In this document: positions 35,354 through 44,830 of the stretch, piece by piece | Layout of the letters: each line of letters starts with the position of its first letter | How positions within the stretch are numbered: the stretch's first letter is position 1 | Assembly: GCF_016909495.1 (NCBI RefSeq) | Contig: NZ_JAFBFW010000001.1 | Span: 1,178,001-1,242,000, forward strand | DNA length: 64,000 nt | Reading direction: 5' to 3' | Origin: Pantoea coffeiphila | Lineage (GTDB): Bacteria > Pseudomonadota > Gammaproteobacteria > Enterobacterales > Enterobacteriaceae | Notes under the pieces: generated by a model | What the model was told of the DNA's origin: nothing | Seen by the model: the letters and a program-made list of their open reading frames with translations, nothing else | The model's database searches: none | Position numbers and translations under genes: made by a program

Positions 35354-35390
35354 ACAACATACCAAAAGTATGTTACTAATGGTATGTTGT
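35354..35390. promoter_or_regulatory. TetR-type operator upstream of the quinone reductase
   Basis: AACATAC-CAAAA-GTATGTT (35356-35374) is a 19-base palindrome. ACAACATACC (35354-35363) also matches GGTATGTTGT (35381-35390) in inverted order, so three half-sites are present. It is 48 bases upstream of the reductase ATG. Confidence 0.65.
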
Positions 35391-35546
35391 AAATTATTCT
35401 CAAATACAGATCAACTGCCAGATGGCTTACCGCACTAATCGCTCATCGCGAACAGGCCGCTCAGGCAATAGCACGTAACTGCAAGACGGTAACGCGACTG
35501 AACTATTACTCTGAAAGGCTATAAAAATCCGTTATTTATGACGCTG

Positions 35547-35563
35547 ATATTGAGTCTCAATAT
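35547..35563. promoter_or_regulatory. Perfect palindrome just upstream of the LptF-like gene
   Basis: ATATTGAG-T-CTCAATAT, no mismatch, ends three bases before the ATG at 35567. It could be an operator for the sphingolipid/export cluster; no cognate regulator is apparent nearby. Confidence 0.4.
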
Positions 35564-35566
35564 TTT

Positions 35567-36637
35567 ATGTATTTAATCGAACGCTACATCATGGTTGCAA
35601 CGCAACGACTGGTGATAACAATAATCGGCTTCCTGATTTTTATCTTTGCCAGTTATTCCACTCAACGCTATCTGACCGATGCCGCCAACGGTACGCTGGC
35701 GCTGCAATCGGTGATGTATATCGTTTTCTATAAGATATTGATTGCTCTGGAGATGTTACTTCCCGTCGGGCTTTATGTTTCCGTTGCCGTTGCGCTGGGG
35801 CAGCTTTATAACGATTCAGAAATAACTGCCGTACTGGCTTCAGGCATCAGTCCTTTTCGGATTTATAAAGCAATCCTGTTCCTGGCGATCCCATTAGGTA
35901 TTTTAGTGACCCTGCTCTCGGTGTACGCCCGCCCCTGGGCCTATGCGCAAATATTCCAGTTAAAACAGCAGGCGCAGTCTGAATTAGATGTCAGCCATCT
36001 ACAGGAAAAGAAATTTAATCTGAATGACAGTGGCAGAATGATTTTGAGCGATAAGATCGATCGTAAAAATAACCTGCTGTCAGATGTGCTGATTTACAGC
36101 ACCTCCGGCAATAACACCTTTTTATTTCGGGCACTCTCTGTGCAGGTGGTCAATCCTGCGATCGCCTCACCGGCGGTCACGCTTCATTCCGGCACGGCAT
36201 ATCAACTTGACCGTAAAGGCACGGATGACAACGTACAAACGTATAAAAACTTTAATCTGCATCCTAAGCCCATGAAGCAAAGCATCGAACTCAGAAGTAA
36301 ATCTGCCCCAATGGCAGAATTATCGCGTTCACACGATCCCGCCGATATTGCCGAACGTCAGTGGCGGGAAAGCCGAGGAATTAGCGCTATTTTAATGGCA
36401 CTGCTGGCGATAACATTAAGCCGCACGCGTCCCCGCCAGGGGCGATTTGCCACTCTGTTACCGCTGGCCGTACTGTTTGTTCTCATCTTTTATGCCGGTA
36501 ACATCAGCCGTTCACTGGTAGCCAGCGATATTATCCCCTCATTCCCCGGCGTGTGGACGGTGCCATTAATGATGCTGTTGGGCTTCCTGGCCCTTCTGGC
36601 CCATCAGGCCTCACTTTTACAGAAGTTTTTCCGGTGA
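35567..36637 (+). CDS. LptF/YjgP-family lipid export permease (paralogue)
   Basis: The 356-residue protein has the LptF layout: an N-terminal membrane bundle (MYLIERYIMVATQRL; LLPVGLYVSVAVALGQLYNDSEITAVLASGI), a periplasmic jellyroll region about 110-265, and three C-terminal membrane helices. LptF normally pairs with LptG and the ATPase LptB to lift LPS from the inner membrane. The housekeeping pair usually lies beside pepA; this one is overlapped by an LptG-like gene and adjoins a sphingolipid cluster, so I infer a dedicated exporter of that lipid. No LptB, LptA or LptC is encoded nearby. Confidence 0.85.
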   Translation: MYLIERYIMVATQRLVITIIGFLIFIFASYSTQRYLTDAANGTLALQSVMYIVFYKILIALEMLLPVGLYVSVAVALGQLYNDSEITAVLASGISPFRIYKAILFLAIPLGILVTLLSVYARPWAYAQIFQLKQQAQSELDVSHLQEKKFNLNDSGRMILSDKIDRKNNLLSDVLIYSTSGNNTFLFRALSVQVVNPAIASPAVTLHSGTAYQLDRKGTDDNVQTYKNFNLHPKPMKQSIELRSKSAPMAELSRSHDPADIAERQWRESRGISAILMALLAITLSRTRPRQGRFATLLPLAVLFVLIFYAGNISRSLVASDIIPSFPGVWTVPLMMLLGFLALLAHQASLLQKFFR

Positions 36638-37713
36638 ATATTTTTAGCCGTTATCTGATTAAAAATGTCTTTCTCGGTTTCGCTGCCGCGGCGGCTTTGC
36701 TGATCCCGCTCTTTTCCACTTTTGATTTTATTAATGAACTGGATGATGTCAGTTCAGGCGGATACCACTGGACTCAGGCATTGATGGTGGTATTGATGAA
36801 ACTGCCTCGCTGCCTGATCGATCTGGGGCCTTTTATCGCTTTGCTTGGCGGTATTGTCGGGCTGGGCCAGCTGTCGAAAAGTCTGGAGCTGACTGCGATG
36901 CGCGTCTCCGGCATGTCAGTTTTCAGGATAGGAATGAATGCGCTATGTGCCGGTATTATTTTTACCGTGGCGCTGTGTGCGCTGGACGAATGGGTGGCTT
37001 CACCGCTTCAGCAGCGGGCACTTCAGTTAAAAGATATTGCCGAGGCCAGAGATGATAGTGCGTCCGGCTCAGCTAACACGCTGTGGGCGCGTAAAAATAA
37101 TGAGTTTGTTACGATTAAAACGCTGGATGAATACAACCGGCCTGTTGGCATTGAAATATTTAAGTATCACAAGGATCAAACCCTCGATTATTATGTTTAT
37201 GCTAAAACCGCGACCATCATTGGCAACGGCATATGGACTTTATACGATGTTAATCAAAAAACATGGGCCGACGGAAAAGAAACATCAACGTTACATGACA
37301 GTATGCCGTGGCAATCGATATTCAACCATACCAGCCTGAAAGAATTAATGATGCCCAGTGATAGTTTTTCAATCCGGCAGCTGAATAACTACATCGATTA
37401 TTTGCAAACAACAAACCAACCCGATTTAGAGTTCAGAATCGCACTTTGGCAAAAGCTCGGGCAGCCTGTTTTGATACTTGCAATGATATTACTTTCCGTT
37501 CCCTTCACATTTAGCAACCCCCGGGCGCCAGGTATGGGAAGCCGCCTGGCGACGGGCGCTATTATTGGGTTACTCACCTATGTCAGCTACCAGATCATAG
37601 TCAATCTTGGCCTGTTGTTCTCTTTCAGTGCACCGTTGACGGCACTACTTCCCCCCATACTCCTGCTGGCATTGGCATTAATACTGGTTAACCGATTTGA
37701 CAAGAAGCATTAG
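36634..37713 (+). CDS. LptG/YjgQ-family lipid export permease (paralogue)
   Basis: The GTG at 36634 overlaps the lptF-like stop (GTGA), giving 359 residues that open [15 protein letters not shown] as LptG does. Family features are [33 protein letters not shown] (coupling helix contacting LptB), the periplasmic jellyroll domain, and the C-terminal TM block [18 protein letters not shown]. It should form a heterodimer with the preceding protein. The longer upstream open frame is not used. It converges on yghT with a four-base overlap of the gene ends. Confidence 0.87.
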   Translation: MNIFSRYLIKNVFLGFAAAAALLIPLFSTFDFINELDDVSSGGYHWTQALMVVLMKLPRCLIDLGPFIALLGGIVGLGQLSKSLELTAMRVSGMSVFRIGMNALCAGIIFTVALCALDEWVASPLQQRALQLKDIAEARDDSASGSANTLWARKNNEFVTIKTLDEYNRPVGIEIFKYHKDQTLDYYVYAKTATIIGNGIWTLYDVNQKTWADGKETSTLHDSMPWQSIFNHTSLKELMMPSDSFSIRQLNNYIDYLQTTNQPDLEFRIALWQKLGQPVLILAMILLSVPFTFSNPRAPGMGSRLATGAIIGLLTYVSYQIIVNLGLLFSFSAPLTALLPPILLLALALILVNRFDKKH

Positions 37714-38426
37714 CCCTGCTGATTAGCCCCCATTTTGTATCCTCTCGACTGCAAAAAATCAGCAACGACACGTTCTGTCAAAAGAAGAACATGGTCGAGA
37801 GGTTGATTAACGTCGATATCGACAGTTTCAGAATCGGGGAAATTCAGCTTTGAAGTGACGGCTACTTTTTTTTCCAGCGATTCCCGGCGGTGATCGGGTT
37901 TTCGTGCACAGGCAACATCAATGTCAACGTTAAGTTTTAACACCAGGTCGGGCTTGTAACTGGTCATCCAGCGAAATGCCTGATGTTCACGGCCAGCCAG
38001 CCAGTTAATGAAAGGCCTGCCGGGAACATGCTCAGGTAAAAGAACACCATCATAGGCACCGGGAATTTGCATCTGAGGATAGCGATCGGCCAGGATAATC
38101 AGCCCCTGCTTGCGAAAGCGTAGCATACGGCGAAAACGGAAAAGACGCCGTAAAACAAAAACCATCATGACCAGTGCAGGTACAACACCAATTTTCGATT
38201 TTGCTACGCTGACTTTTTTACGATCGATAGTTTTACCCAATTTTTTACCGAGCAGCGGCAATTTTACTAACTGGCGTTCTACATTACCGGCCTGTTTTCC
38301 TAAATGTACTTTAACAGCGGATTCATATTGATTAATAAAGCCAATAAGGTGTTCAGAAATAGTCGACTTTCCGGAACCATCGCAGCCAATAATAGCGATG
38401 ATTGGTGGGTTGTTTTTCGAATTCAT
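37710..38426 (-). CDS. yghT: YghT-like P-loop kinase (thymidylate-kinase fold)
   Basis: The 238-residue protein starts at the ATG at 38426 (AGGGA upstream). Walker A is [10 protein letters not shown] (about 12-21). [14 protein letters not shown] is the lid/acceptor region, and [15 protein letters not shown] holds the arginine-rich lid. It matches E. coli YghT as I remember it. YghR, YghS and YghT are unassigned in E. coli; the fold phosphorylates nucleotides or other small acceptors. Here the gene is inside a sphingolipid cluster and divergent from yghS, so a lipid head-group kinase is a reasonable inference. Confidence 0.85.
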   Translation of the reverse strand: MNSKNNPPIIAIIGCDGSGKSTISEHLIGFINQYESAVKVHLGKQAGNVERQLVKLPLLGKKLGKTIDRKKVSVAKSKIGVVPALVMMVFVLRRLFRFRRMLRFRKQGLIILADRYPQMQIPGAYDGVLLPEHVPGRPFINWLAGREHQAFRWMTSYKPDLVLKLNVDIDVACARKPDHRRESLEKKVAVTSKLNFPDSETVDIDVNQPLDHVLLLTERVVADFLQSRGYKMGANQQG

Positions 38427-38570
38427 ACAGCCATCCCTGTGAAATAAACTCCTCAGGATATAGCATTTTAAAAGAAGATTGTCGCTAATCATGCTTGTTA
38501 TTCTACAGAACTTAAACACACGGAGAACATCGTGCATTATGGAATGCATTGTTAAAACAGGGTTGTTAAC

Positions 38571-39299
38571 GTGAAGAATTTAAAAACGATTATCAATCAC
38601 TCCCCGGTTCGGGCGATCGCGATTACGGGATGCGACGGTGCCGGAAAATCAACGCTGGCCGCTCATCTTGCAAATCATCTTTCATCTCAGAGTGAAACGG
38701 AACTGATTTATCTGGGGCAGTCTTCAGGATTTATTGGCAAACGGATCGCCGAAATTCCGATTATTGGTTCATATATTGGGAAATATTTAAATAACCGTTC
38801 TGAACGCGTGCACAGTCGCCCTTCTTCCCCGCCGGGAAATATGGCCGCACTGGTCATTTATCTGCTCTCCTGCTGGCGGGTCTATAAGTTCCGCCGCATG
38901 TTGGCGAGATCCCAACAGGGCTGTCTGTTGATTACCGACCGCTATCCGCAGGCAGAAATTCCGGGGTTCCGCGTTGATGGTCCTCAGCTTGCAAAGGCGG
39001 AAGGCGGTAATTACTGGGTGCGCATGCTGAGAAATAGCGAACTGCGGCTTTACCGCTGGATGGCTTCATACCCGCCGGCGCTGCTGATTCGTTTGAATAT
39101 TGATGAGCAAACGGCGCACTTACGCAAACCCGATCACGCCCTGTCTGCACTGCGCGAGAAAATCGCCGCGATACCACAGCTGACCTTTAACGGCGCGAAA
39201 ATTCTTGATTTAGATGCCCGTGAACCGGAAAGCAAAATAATCGATACATCACTGCGGGCGGTTCATCTCGCCCTTTCAGGCCTACAGAAAAATGCATAG
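38571..39299 (+). CDS. yghS: YghS-like P-loop kinase
   Basis: The 242-residue protein starts at a GTG. Walker [17 protein letters not shown] (about 18-33). [48 protein letters not shown] and [14 protein letters not shown] follow. It resembles E. coli YghS over its length. Homologous to YghT and YghR but only moderately similar, so the three are old paralogues rather than a recent duplication. It overlaps yghR by eight bases, implying coupled translation and probably equimolar products. Confidence 0.85.
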   Translation: MKNLKTIINHSPVRAIAITGCDGAGKSTLAAHLANHLSSQSETELIYLGQSSGFIGKRIAEIPIIGSYIGKYLNNRSERVHSRPSSPPGNMAALVIYLLSCWRVYKFRRMLARSQQGCLLITDRYPQAEIPGFRVDGPQLAKAEGGNYWVRMLRNSELRLYRWMASYPPALLIRLNIDEQTAHLRKPDHALSALREKIAAIPQLTFNGAKILDLDAREPESKIIDTSLRAVHLALSGLQKNA

Positions 39300-40047
39300 C
39301 GATAAATTAAACACGGCAGCCCAACACTCTGCCACCCGCATTCCCGGACTGATTGCCGTGGTGGGCTGCGACGGCACCGGAAAATCGACGCTGACCGCAG
39401 ATTTAGTGAAAACACTCAGTTCGTCCTGCACAGTGGAACGCCGCTATCTTGGGTTAATATCCGGTGAGGATGGCGATAAAATCAAACGTTTACCGGTGAT
39501 TGGCGTATGGCTTGAGCGCCGGCTGGCGGCAAAATCGGAGAAAACCCAGCGCATGAGCAGTAAAGCGCCTGCTCTCTGGGCCGCGCTGATTATGTACGGG
39601 CTTTCCGTGTGGCGAAAAGCGAATCTGGCTAAAGCGAAACGCTTAGCTCAAAGCGGCGTACTGGTGATCAGCGATCGCTATCCGCAGGCTGAAATTTCCG
39701 GCTTTTATTATGATGGCCCCGGCATCGGAGTTGAACGCACAAGCGGGAAATTGATGACGTATCTGGCGGAACGCGAAAAACATTTATACCAGCAGATGGC
39801 TTTGTATCAGCCCGAGTTGATTATTCGTCTGGAAATTGATGCCGATACCGCCTTTTCACGCAAACCCGATCATAACTATGACGAACTGCGCGACAAGGCC
39901 CTTGTGATGAGCCAGCTTAATTACAATGGTTCCAGAGTGTTAAACATTGATGCCCGGGCTCCCTATGATGAGGTTCTGCAAACCGCGCTGGCGGCAATTT
40001 ATCCGGTTATTTCTGCCGAAAGAATGGAGAAACTTGCCGAGGCTTAA
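39292..40047 (+). CDS. yghR: YghR-like P-loop kinase
   Basis: The 251-residue protein has Walker A VVGCDGTGKSTLTADL (about 24-39), the strongly YghR-like RRYLGLISGEDGDKIKRLPV, VWLERRLAAKS and [20 protein letters not shown], and FSRKPDHNYDEL. The thymidylate-kinase-like fold suggests phosphotransfer onto an as yet unknown acceptor. It is the last gene of the short yghS-yghR operon and converges on the dgkA-like gene. Confidence 0.87.
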   Translation: MHSDKLNTAAQHSATRIPGLIAVVGCDGTGKSTLTADLVKTLSSSCTVERRYLGLISGEDGDKIKRLPVIGVWLERRLAAKSEKTQRMSSKAPALWAALIMYGLSVWRKANLAKAKRLAQSGVLVISDRYPQAEISGFYYDGPGIGVERTSGKLMTYLAEREKHLYQQMALYQPELIIRLEIDADTAFSRKPDHNYDELRDKALVMSQLNYNGSRVLNIDARAPYDEVLQTALAAIYPVISAERMEKLAEA

Positions 40048-40075
40048 TTTGGTATAAACATAGCGATATTATCGG

Positions 40076-40435
40076 CTAAAGCAAAATCATTGCCCAGACG
40101 GTCACGGTCATCAGCATCGTGACAAGCTGTGCTGCGCCGCCAATATCTTTTGCTCGTTTTGACAGTGGATGAATCTCCAGAGAAACCCGGTCGATGGCGC
40201 TTTCGATAGCCGTATTAAGGAGTTCTACGACCAGCAGGAGAAAGCAACTGGAAACTAAAAACAGACGTTCAACGGCTGACACATCAACGCACAGCGCAAT
40301 GACGAATAATATTCCAGTAATAATAAACAGCTGCCTGAATGAATTTTCCGTTAACAGTGCGTTAGCAAGACCAGACAGCGAGTTTTTTATGCTGTCGAAC
40401 AGACGGCCGAAACCCTTTTTCTTTTCAAATAGCAT
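40076..40435 (-). CDS. DgkA-family lipid kinase, candidate ceramide kinase
   Basis: The 119-residue integral membrane protein has three hydrophobic helices and the diacylglycerol-kinase signature ELLNTAIESAIDRVSLEIHP followed by KRAKDIGGAAQ. This supplies the Glu/Asn/Asp cluster for Mg-ATP. It is the size of E. coli DgkA. E. coli DgkA is known to phosphorylate ceramide in vitro, and this copy lies 26 bases after the putative ceramide synthase gene in the same operon. I infer it phosphorylates ceramide in vivo; diacylglycerol or undecaprenol are alternatives. Confidence 0.85.
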   Translation of the reverse strand: MLFEKKKGFGRLFDSIKNSLSGLANALLTENSFRQLFIITGILFVIALCVDVSAVERLFLVSSCFLLLVVELLNTAIESAIDRVSLEIHPLSKRAKDIGGAAQLVTMLMTVTVWAMILL

Positions 40436-40461
40436 CGCGATATTATTAACCCAAGAAGATA

Positions 40462-41586
40462 TTAAAGTTGTTTTTCATATAACCGGTAACGCTTGTAGGG
40501 TATCGCACCAATTTTTTCCAAAATATTCCTCATCCCGGCGTTAGATTCTAAAATCCACGACATTTCTAACGCTTCGATGTTCCACTTACCAAATGCGGCA
40601 TGCAGCGCCTCGATAAGTAGCAGGGCAATAACCGGCCCAATCCGGCTAAACTGATGTTCGATTTTTACCCCCATCAACGGCACCCTGGCCGTACGTACCC
40701 CGCTGACTTTCAGCCGCCAAAGAAGTTTCGCCCAGCCAAGGGGGAATAATCGCCCGTTGAGATCCGCAATCGCTTCATTGATGTTAGGCAGGCCGATAAT
40801 AAACGCAACGGGTACGGAATCTATCTCGGCGATAAAGATCATATCGTCCGGCACCAGGAATTTTAGCTGGTCCCCCATAACGGCAAATTCGTGTTCGGTA
40901 AAGGGTACAAATCCCCAGTTTTTCTGCCATGCCGAGTTAAAAATCTGGCGCAGAACCTGCATTTCCTCACTGAATTTCTTGCGATTAAGACAGCGAATGC
41001 TGACTTTTTTGCGAGCATGGTCCATCAGTTTAGCCAGTGATGGCGGAAACTGGAGTTCAGCCAGACGCATCCAGTAGGCCAGCAGATCGATGCCCTGTGT
41101 GTATCCCTGCTGCTCAACTCTGGCCGAATAATAAGACTTACCGTGCGTCATCATGGCGCTTGGCGGGGTGTCAAAGCCGTCAATCAACAGACCACTTTCC
41201 TGATTAATATTAAGACTAAAAGGCCCGGTGATTTTTCTGGCGCCTTTAGAAGCCAGCCAGTTTTCAGCGGCCGAAAATAACAGCCTGAATACCTCAGGAT
41301 CGTCGACGGCATCAATCATGCCAAAATGCCCGGTATCCGGACCATAGAGCCCCCGGTGTAAGGAGTCGACCTGGGCAGATATCCTGCCAACAACTTCCCC
41401 CTCTTTTTTCGCCAGCCATGTCTGCCATTCAATATGGTCATCTGCCGGATTTTTTTTCGAGAAGTGCTCTAATCGCTCAATATTTAAAGGATTAATCCAG
41501 TTTGGATCGTTTTGAAAAAGATTGGAGGGAAACGTAATAAATGACTTGAGTTGACGCTTATTGATAACTTTTTCGATGTGAATCAT
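40462..41586 (-). CDS. yghO: YghO-like acyltransferase, candidate bacterial ceramide synthase (bCerS)
   Basis: The 374-residue protein starts at MIHIEKVINKRQLKSF (ATG 41586), matching the YghO N-terminus. Blocks shared with remembered E. coli YghO include GPFSLNINQESGLLIDGFDTPP, WGFVPFTEHEF, FIIGLPNINEAIADLNG and the C-terminal GAIPYKRYRLYEKQL. The fold looks GNAT-like. In Caulobacter the bacterial ceramide synthase is a GNAT-like protein that N-acylates 3-ketosphinganine, and the four other ceramide genes stand here just across the divergent promoter. The family call is firm; the enzymatic role is inferred. Confidence 0.82.
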   Translation of the reverse strand: MIHIEKVINKRQLKSFITFPSNLFQNDPNWINPLNIERLEHFSKKNPADDHIEWQTWLAKKEGEVVGRISAQVDSLHRGLYGPDTGHFGMIDAVDDPEVFRLLFSAAENWLASKGARKITGPFSLNINQESGLLIDGFDTPPSAMMTHGKSYYSARVEQQGYTQGIDLLAYWMRLAELQFPPSLAKLMDHARKKVSIRCLNRKKFSEEMQVLRQIFNSAWQKNWGFVPFTEHEFAVMGDQLKFLVPDDMIFIAEIDSVPVAFIIGLPNINEAIADLNGRLFPLGWAKLLWRLKVSGVRTARVPLMGVKIEHQFSRIGPVIALLLIEALHAAFGKWNIEALEMSWILESNAGMRNILEKIGAIPYKRYRLYEKQL

Positions 41587-42163
41587 ACATACCATTGAAA
41601 CTAATAATTTACGAAAAAAACACACAATAGCCTTTTTAGGATCGTATTACCTGTAGTTATTGTGCCCTTTACCCCTTTCCACCCTGCAATACTCGAAATG
41701 CATTAAGTGGTTATATAAAAAGCATTGAATTTTTAGCCTGTTATCTAACCGAAGAAAATCACCAGAGCGTTAGGCATATTATGCTGCTAACAAATTATTC
41801 CAATAAACAACTCCCGTTTCTTATTTAAACAGTATTTTTCCTAAACGAAGTCAAAAAGCCTTTAACACTAAATGCTACATTCAAGTCAGAACATGAATTT
41901 TCGCTACGGGAGGGTTTAAAAATTTCAGCCATCGCAGTATTTTAATGCCGGGATAAAATTAAAAAAGCCAACGTGTCATATTTTCCTCTCGGGCTGTCCG
42001 CGCGCAGTATTTCCTATCATGCTGTGACTTATCAACACCTGTGTAATTAAAGGCAACTTTGTGAGACGAAAAATGTGCTTGTGTAAAAATTTACGCAAAT
42101 AAAAAACCTCCAAATAGTAATCATTTCTATTGTTAGATAATTTAATCTATAAATGGGTTGTAT
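41587..42163. promoter_or_regulatory. AT-rich divergent promoter region of the sphingolipid cluster
   Basis: This 577-base stretch has no supportable gene on either strand. It separates the minus-strand yghO-dgkA-like operon from the plus-strand acyl-AMP ligase operon and is markedly more AT-rich than its surroundings. Such regions typically bind H-NS and stress regulators. No single operator stands out by eye. Confidence 0.6.
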
Positions 42164-43903
42164 ATGCACGAAACACGCTCTACGCATTCTCTTCCTATGC
42201 GCTACGCAGACTTTTCTTCTCTCGTTGAAGCTTTAGACTACGCAGCCCAGGGATGTACCGGGATGAATTTCTACGATCGACGTAACCAGCTCATCGCCTC
42301 GCTGGAATATCGCGTGCTTCAGCAGCGAGCGGTGACAGTGGCTCGTCGATTGTTATCAATGAACCTGAAAAAAGGTGACCGCGTCGCGCTGATCGCAGAA
42401 ACCAGCGTCGGCTTCGTCGAAGCTTTTTTTGCCTGCCAGTATGCGGGCTTAGTTGCGGTTCCTTTGGCCATTCCTATGGGCGTAGGCCAGAGTGCTTCCT
42501 ACATCGACAAACTTCAGGGGCTGCTCAAGAGCTGCCAGCCGGCCGCGATAATCAGCAGTGATGAATGGTTGCCGTTAGTCAAACCCGTACATAGCGAAGC
42601 CGCGCATATACGTATCCTCACTCATACAGAGATCAATGAGCTGCCGGAGAAAGATGTCCAGCTCAAGGCACCTTTACCCGATGATATCGCCTATCTTCAA
42701 TACACCTCCGGCAGCACGCGCTTTCCACGCGGCGTGATTATCACCCAGCGTTCGGCAATGGCGAATCTGCAGGCCATCAGCCGCTATGGTATTAAGTTAC
42801 AGGCCGGTGACCGCTGCGTTTCCTGGCTGCCTTTCTATCACGACATGGGGCTGGTTGGTTTTCTCCTTACGCCAGTAGCAACCCAGCTCTCCGTTGACTA
42901 TCTGCGTACGCAGGATTTTGCGATGCGCCCGATGCAATGGCTAAAACTCATCAGCAAAAATCGCGGCACCGTTTCCGTTGCCCCTCCTTTTGGCTATGAA
43001 ATATGCCTGAGGCGCTGTAGTGATAAAGAGATTGCTGATTTGGATCTGTCCAGCTGGCGTGTGGCCGGGGTCGGTGCCGAGCCGATTTCGGGCGAGCTGC
43101 TGCAGCGTTTTGCTGAGTGCTTCAGCAAAATAAACTTTGATAGCAAGGCGCTGATGCCCTGCTATGGCCTGGCTGAAAATACGCTGGCGGTCAGTTTCTT
43201 CGATAACGTTGCCGCTCGGATGGTCGATACGGTCGATCGCGACATTCTGGAATATCAGGGCAAAGCCGTTGAGCCAACCCGGAACACGCGCGCCAGAGTA
43301 ACATTCGTTAACTGCGGACGGGCGCTTCCAGAGCATCGTGTTGAAATTCGTAATGAGTCAGGGAAAATCTTAGCCGACCGTGAAATCGGTCATATCTGGA
43401 TTTCAGGTCCCAGTCTGATGAGTGGCTATTTCAGGGACAACGCTTCACGCTCGAAAATCGAGTCCCTCGGCAGAATGGATACCGGCGATCTAGGCTACCT
43501 GCTGGACGGGGAGCTGTATGTTACCGGTCGGAAAAAAGATCTTATTATCATACGCGGCCGTAATATCTGGCCGCAGGATATTGAATACGTTGCCGAATCG
43601 GTACCGGAAGTTCGTACCGGCGATGCCATTGCCTTCGTGACGTCAAACGAGCGTGATGAGGCAGGGAAAATTATTTTGCAGATACAGTGCCGTGTGAATT
43701 CCGAAGAGCGCCGGGATCAGATTATTCATATGCTGACGTCTCGTATTCAAAGCGAGTTTGGTGTAACGGTGGAAGTTAAACTATTGCCGCCGCACAGTAT
43801 CCCCCGCACATCTTCAGGAAAACCGGCGCGGGCCGAAGCTAAAAAGCGCTATCTCAGTGAGGCGATGAGCTCGCCCTTGCAGTTGGCAGGCTATGCGCAA
43901 TGA
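42164..43903 (+). CDS. Fatty acyl-AMP ligase / acyl-ACP synthetase
   Basis: The 579-residue ANL-superfamily enzyme starts at the ATG at 42164. Motifs: the ATP loop YTSGSTRFPRGVIIT (about 178-192), PFYHDMGLVGFLL, PCYGLAENTLAV, and DTGDLGYLLDGELYVTGRKKDLIIIRGRNIWPQDIE near 443-480. The HDMGL and GRNIWPQDIE forms are typical of fatty acyl-AMP ligases that load ACPs. It should activate a fatty acid and pass it to the ACP at 44831 for serine palmitoyltransferase and/or ceramide synthase. The next gene overlaps by four bases (ATGA). Corresponds in role to Caulobacter's ceramide-locus acyl-ACP synthetase. Confidence 0.92.
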   Translation: MHETRSTHSLPMRYADFSSLVEALDYAAQGCTGMNFYDRRNQLIASLEYRVLQQRAVTVARRLLSMNLKKGDRVALIAETSVGFVEAFFACQYAGLVAVPLAIPMGVGQSASYIDKLQGLLKSCQPAAIISSDEWLPLVKPVHSEAAHIRILTHTEINELPEKDVQLKAPLPDDIAYLQYTSGSTRFPRGVIITQRSAMANLQAISRYGIKLQAGDRCVSWLPFYHDMGLVGFLLTPVATQLSVDYLRTQDFAMRPMQWLKLISKNRGTVSVAPPFGYEICLRRCSDKEIADLDLSSWRVAGVGAEPISGELLQRFAECFSKINFDSKALMPCYGLAENTLAVSFFDNVAARMVDTVDRDILEYQGKAVEPTRNTRARVTFVNCGRALPEHRVEIRNESGKILADREIGHIWISGPSLMSGYFRDNASRSKIESLGRMDTGDLGYLLDGELYVTGRKKDLIIIRGRNIWPQDIEYVAESVPEVRTGDAIAFVTSNERDEAGKIILQIQCRVNSEERRDQIIHMLTSRIQSEFGVTVEVKLLPPHSIPRTSSGKPARAEAKKRYLSEAMSSPLQLAGYAQ

Positions 43904-44814
43904 ACAGAACGGTAGCCGTTACGGGCGTAACGGGGTTTATCGGCAAGCATATTGTCGAGAAACTACTCTCACGGGGCTTCGTTGTCAGAGCATTAACCCG
44001 GCAGGATAGTACCCGCACGGCAGATAATTTGATCTGGGTGCGCGGCAACCTGGACGATCGGGTAGCATTGGCTGAACTGGTCCGGGGAGCAGACTGCGTT
44101 ATCCACTGCGCGGGCCAGGTCAGAGGCAGTCAGGAAGACGTTTTTACCCACTGTAACGTATCCGGCAGTCTGCGTCTGATGCAGGCAGTGCAGGCAGGCG
44201 GTCACTGTCAGCGCTTCCTGTTTATTTCTTCGCTGGCCGCGCGATATCCGCAGCTTTCGTGGTATGCAAATTCAAAGTTTATTGCCGAGCAGAAGCTAAC
44301 CGCCATGGCATCTGATATTTCTCTCGGTATTTTCCGCCCCACTGCGGTCTATGGGCCGGGTGATAAAGAACTGAAGCCGGTGTTTAACTGGCTCCTGCGC
44401 GGTATTCTCCCCCGCCTCGGCTACGCCGAATCTCTTCTGTCATTTCTTCACGTTAGCGATTTAGCAGAAGCCGTCTATCAGTGGGTCATCGCTGAAACAT
44501 CTGAGACAACCCCCTTCGAGCTTTGCGACGGAGATATCGAGGGATACAGCTGGAAACGTCTGCAGGAGATCGGCTCCCGTATACGTGGCAATCCAGTGCA
44601 TTTAATCGGCGTTCCTCTTCCACTGTTAAAACTGGCCGCCGACGTCAGTATGCTATCGCATCGTATAATGCGAAAAGAACCGATGTTAACCCGCAGCAAA
44701 ATCCGAGAATTAACCCACAACGACTGGTCAGCAAGCAATTCCCATATATCAAAATATATTAACTGGCGTCCTGAGGTTAGCGTAGAGCGAGCGCTGCGCG
44801 AAAGACTCTTTTAA
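43900..44814 (+). CDS. NAD-dependent epimerase-family reductase, candidate ceramide reductase CerR
   Basis: The 304-residue extended-SDR protein has GVTGFIGKHIVEKLL (NAD(P)-binding, about 8-22), FISSLAARY and catalytic YANSK (about 127-131), then FRPTAVYGPGDKE. In Caulobacter an epimerase-like reductase of this family converts 3-oxo-ceramide to ceramide. Context is the argument: it is directly coupled to the acyl-AMP ligase and precedes ACP and the palmitoyltransferase-like gene. A sugar epimerase role is less likely in this operon. Confidence 0.85.
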   Translation: MNRTVAVTGVTGFIGKHIVEKLLSRGFVVRALTRQDSTRTADNLIWVRGNLDDRVALAELVRGADCVIHCAGQVRGSQEDVFTHCNVSGSLRLMQAVQAGGHCQRFLFISSLAARYPQLSWYANSKFIAEQKLTAMASDISLGIFRPTAVYGPGDKELKPVFNWLLRGILPRLGYAESLLSFLHVSDLAEAVYQWVIAETSETTPFELCDGDIEGYSWKRLQEIGSRIRGNPVHLIGVPLPLLKLAADVSMLSHRIMRKEPMLTRSKIRELTHNDWSASNSHISKYINWRPEVSVERALRERLF

Positions 44815-44830
44815 TTTCCCCAGACTATAG

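Noticed and set aside
41587..42163. Search for small genes or a mobile-element remnant in the AT-rich gap
   Set aside because: No start with a ribosome site, terminal inverted repeat or transposase fragment was seen.
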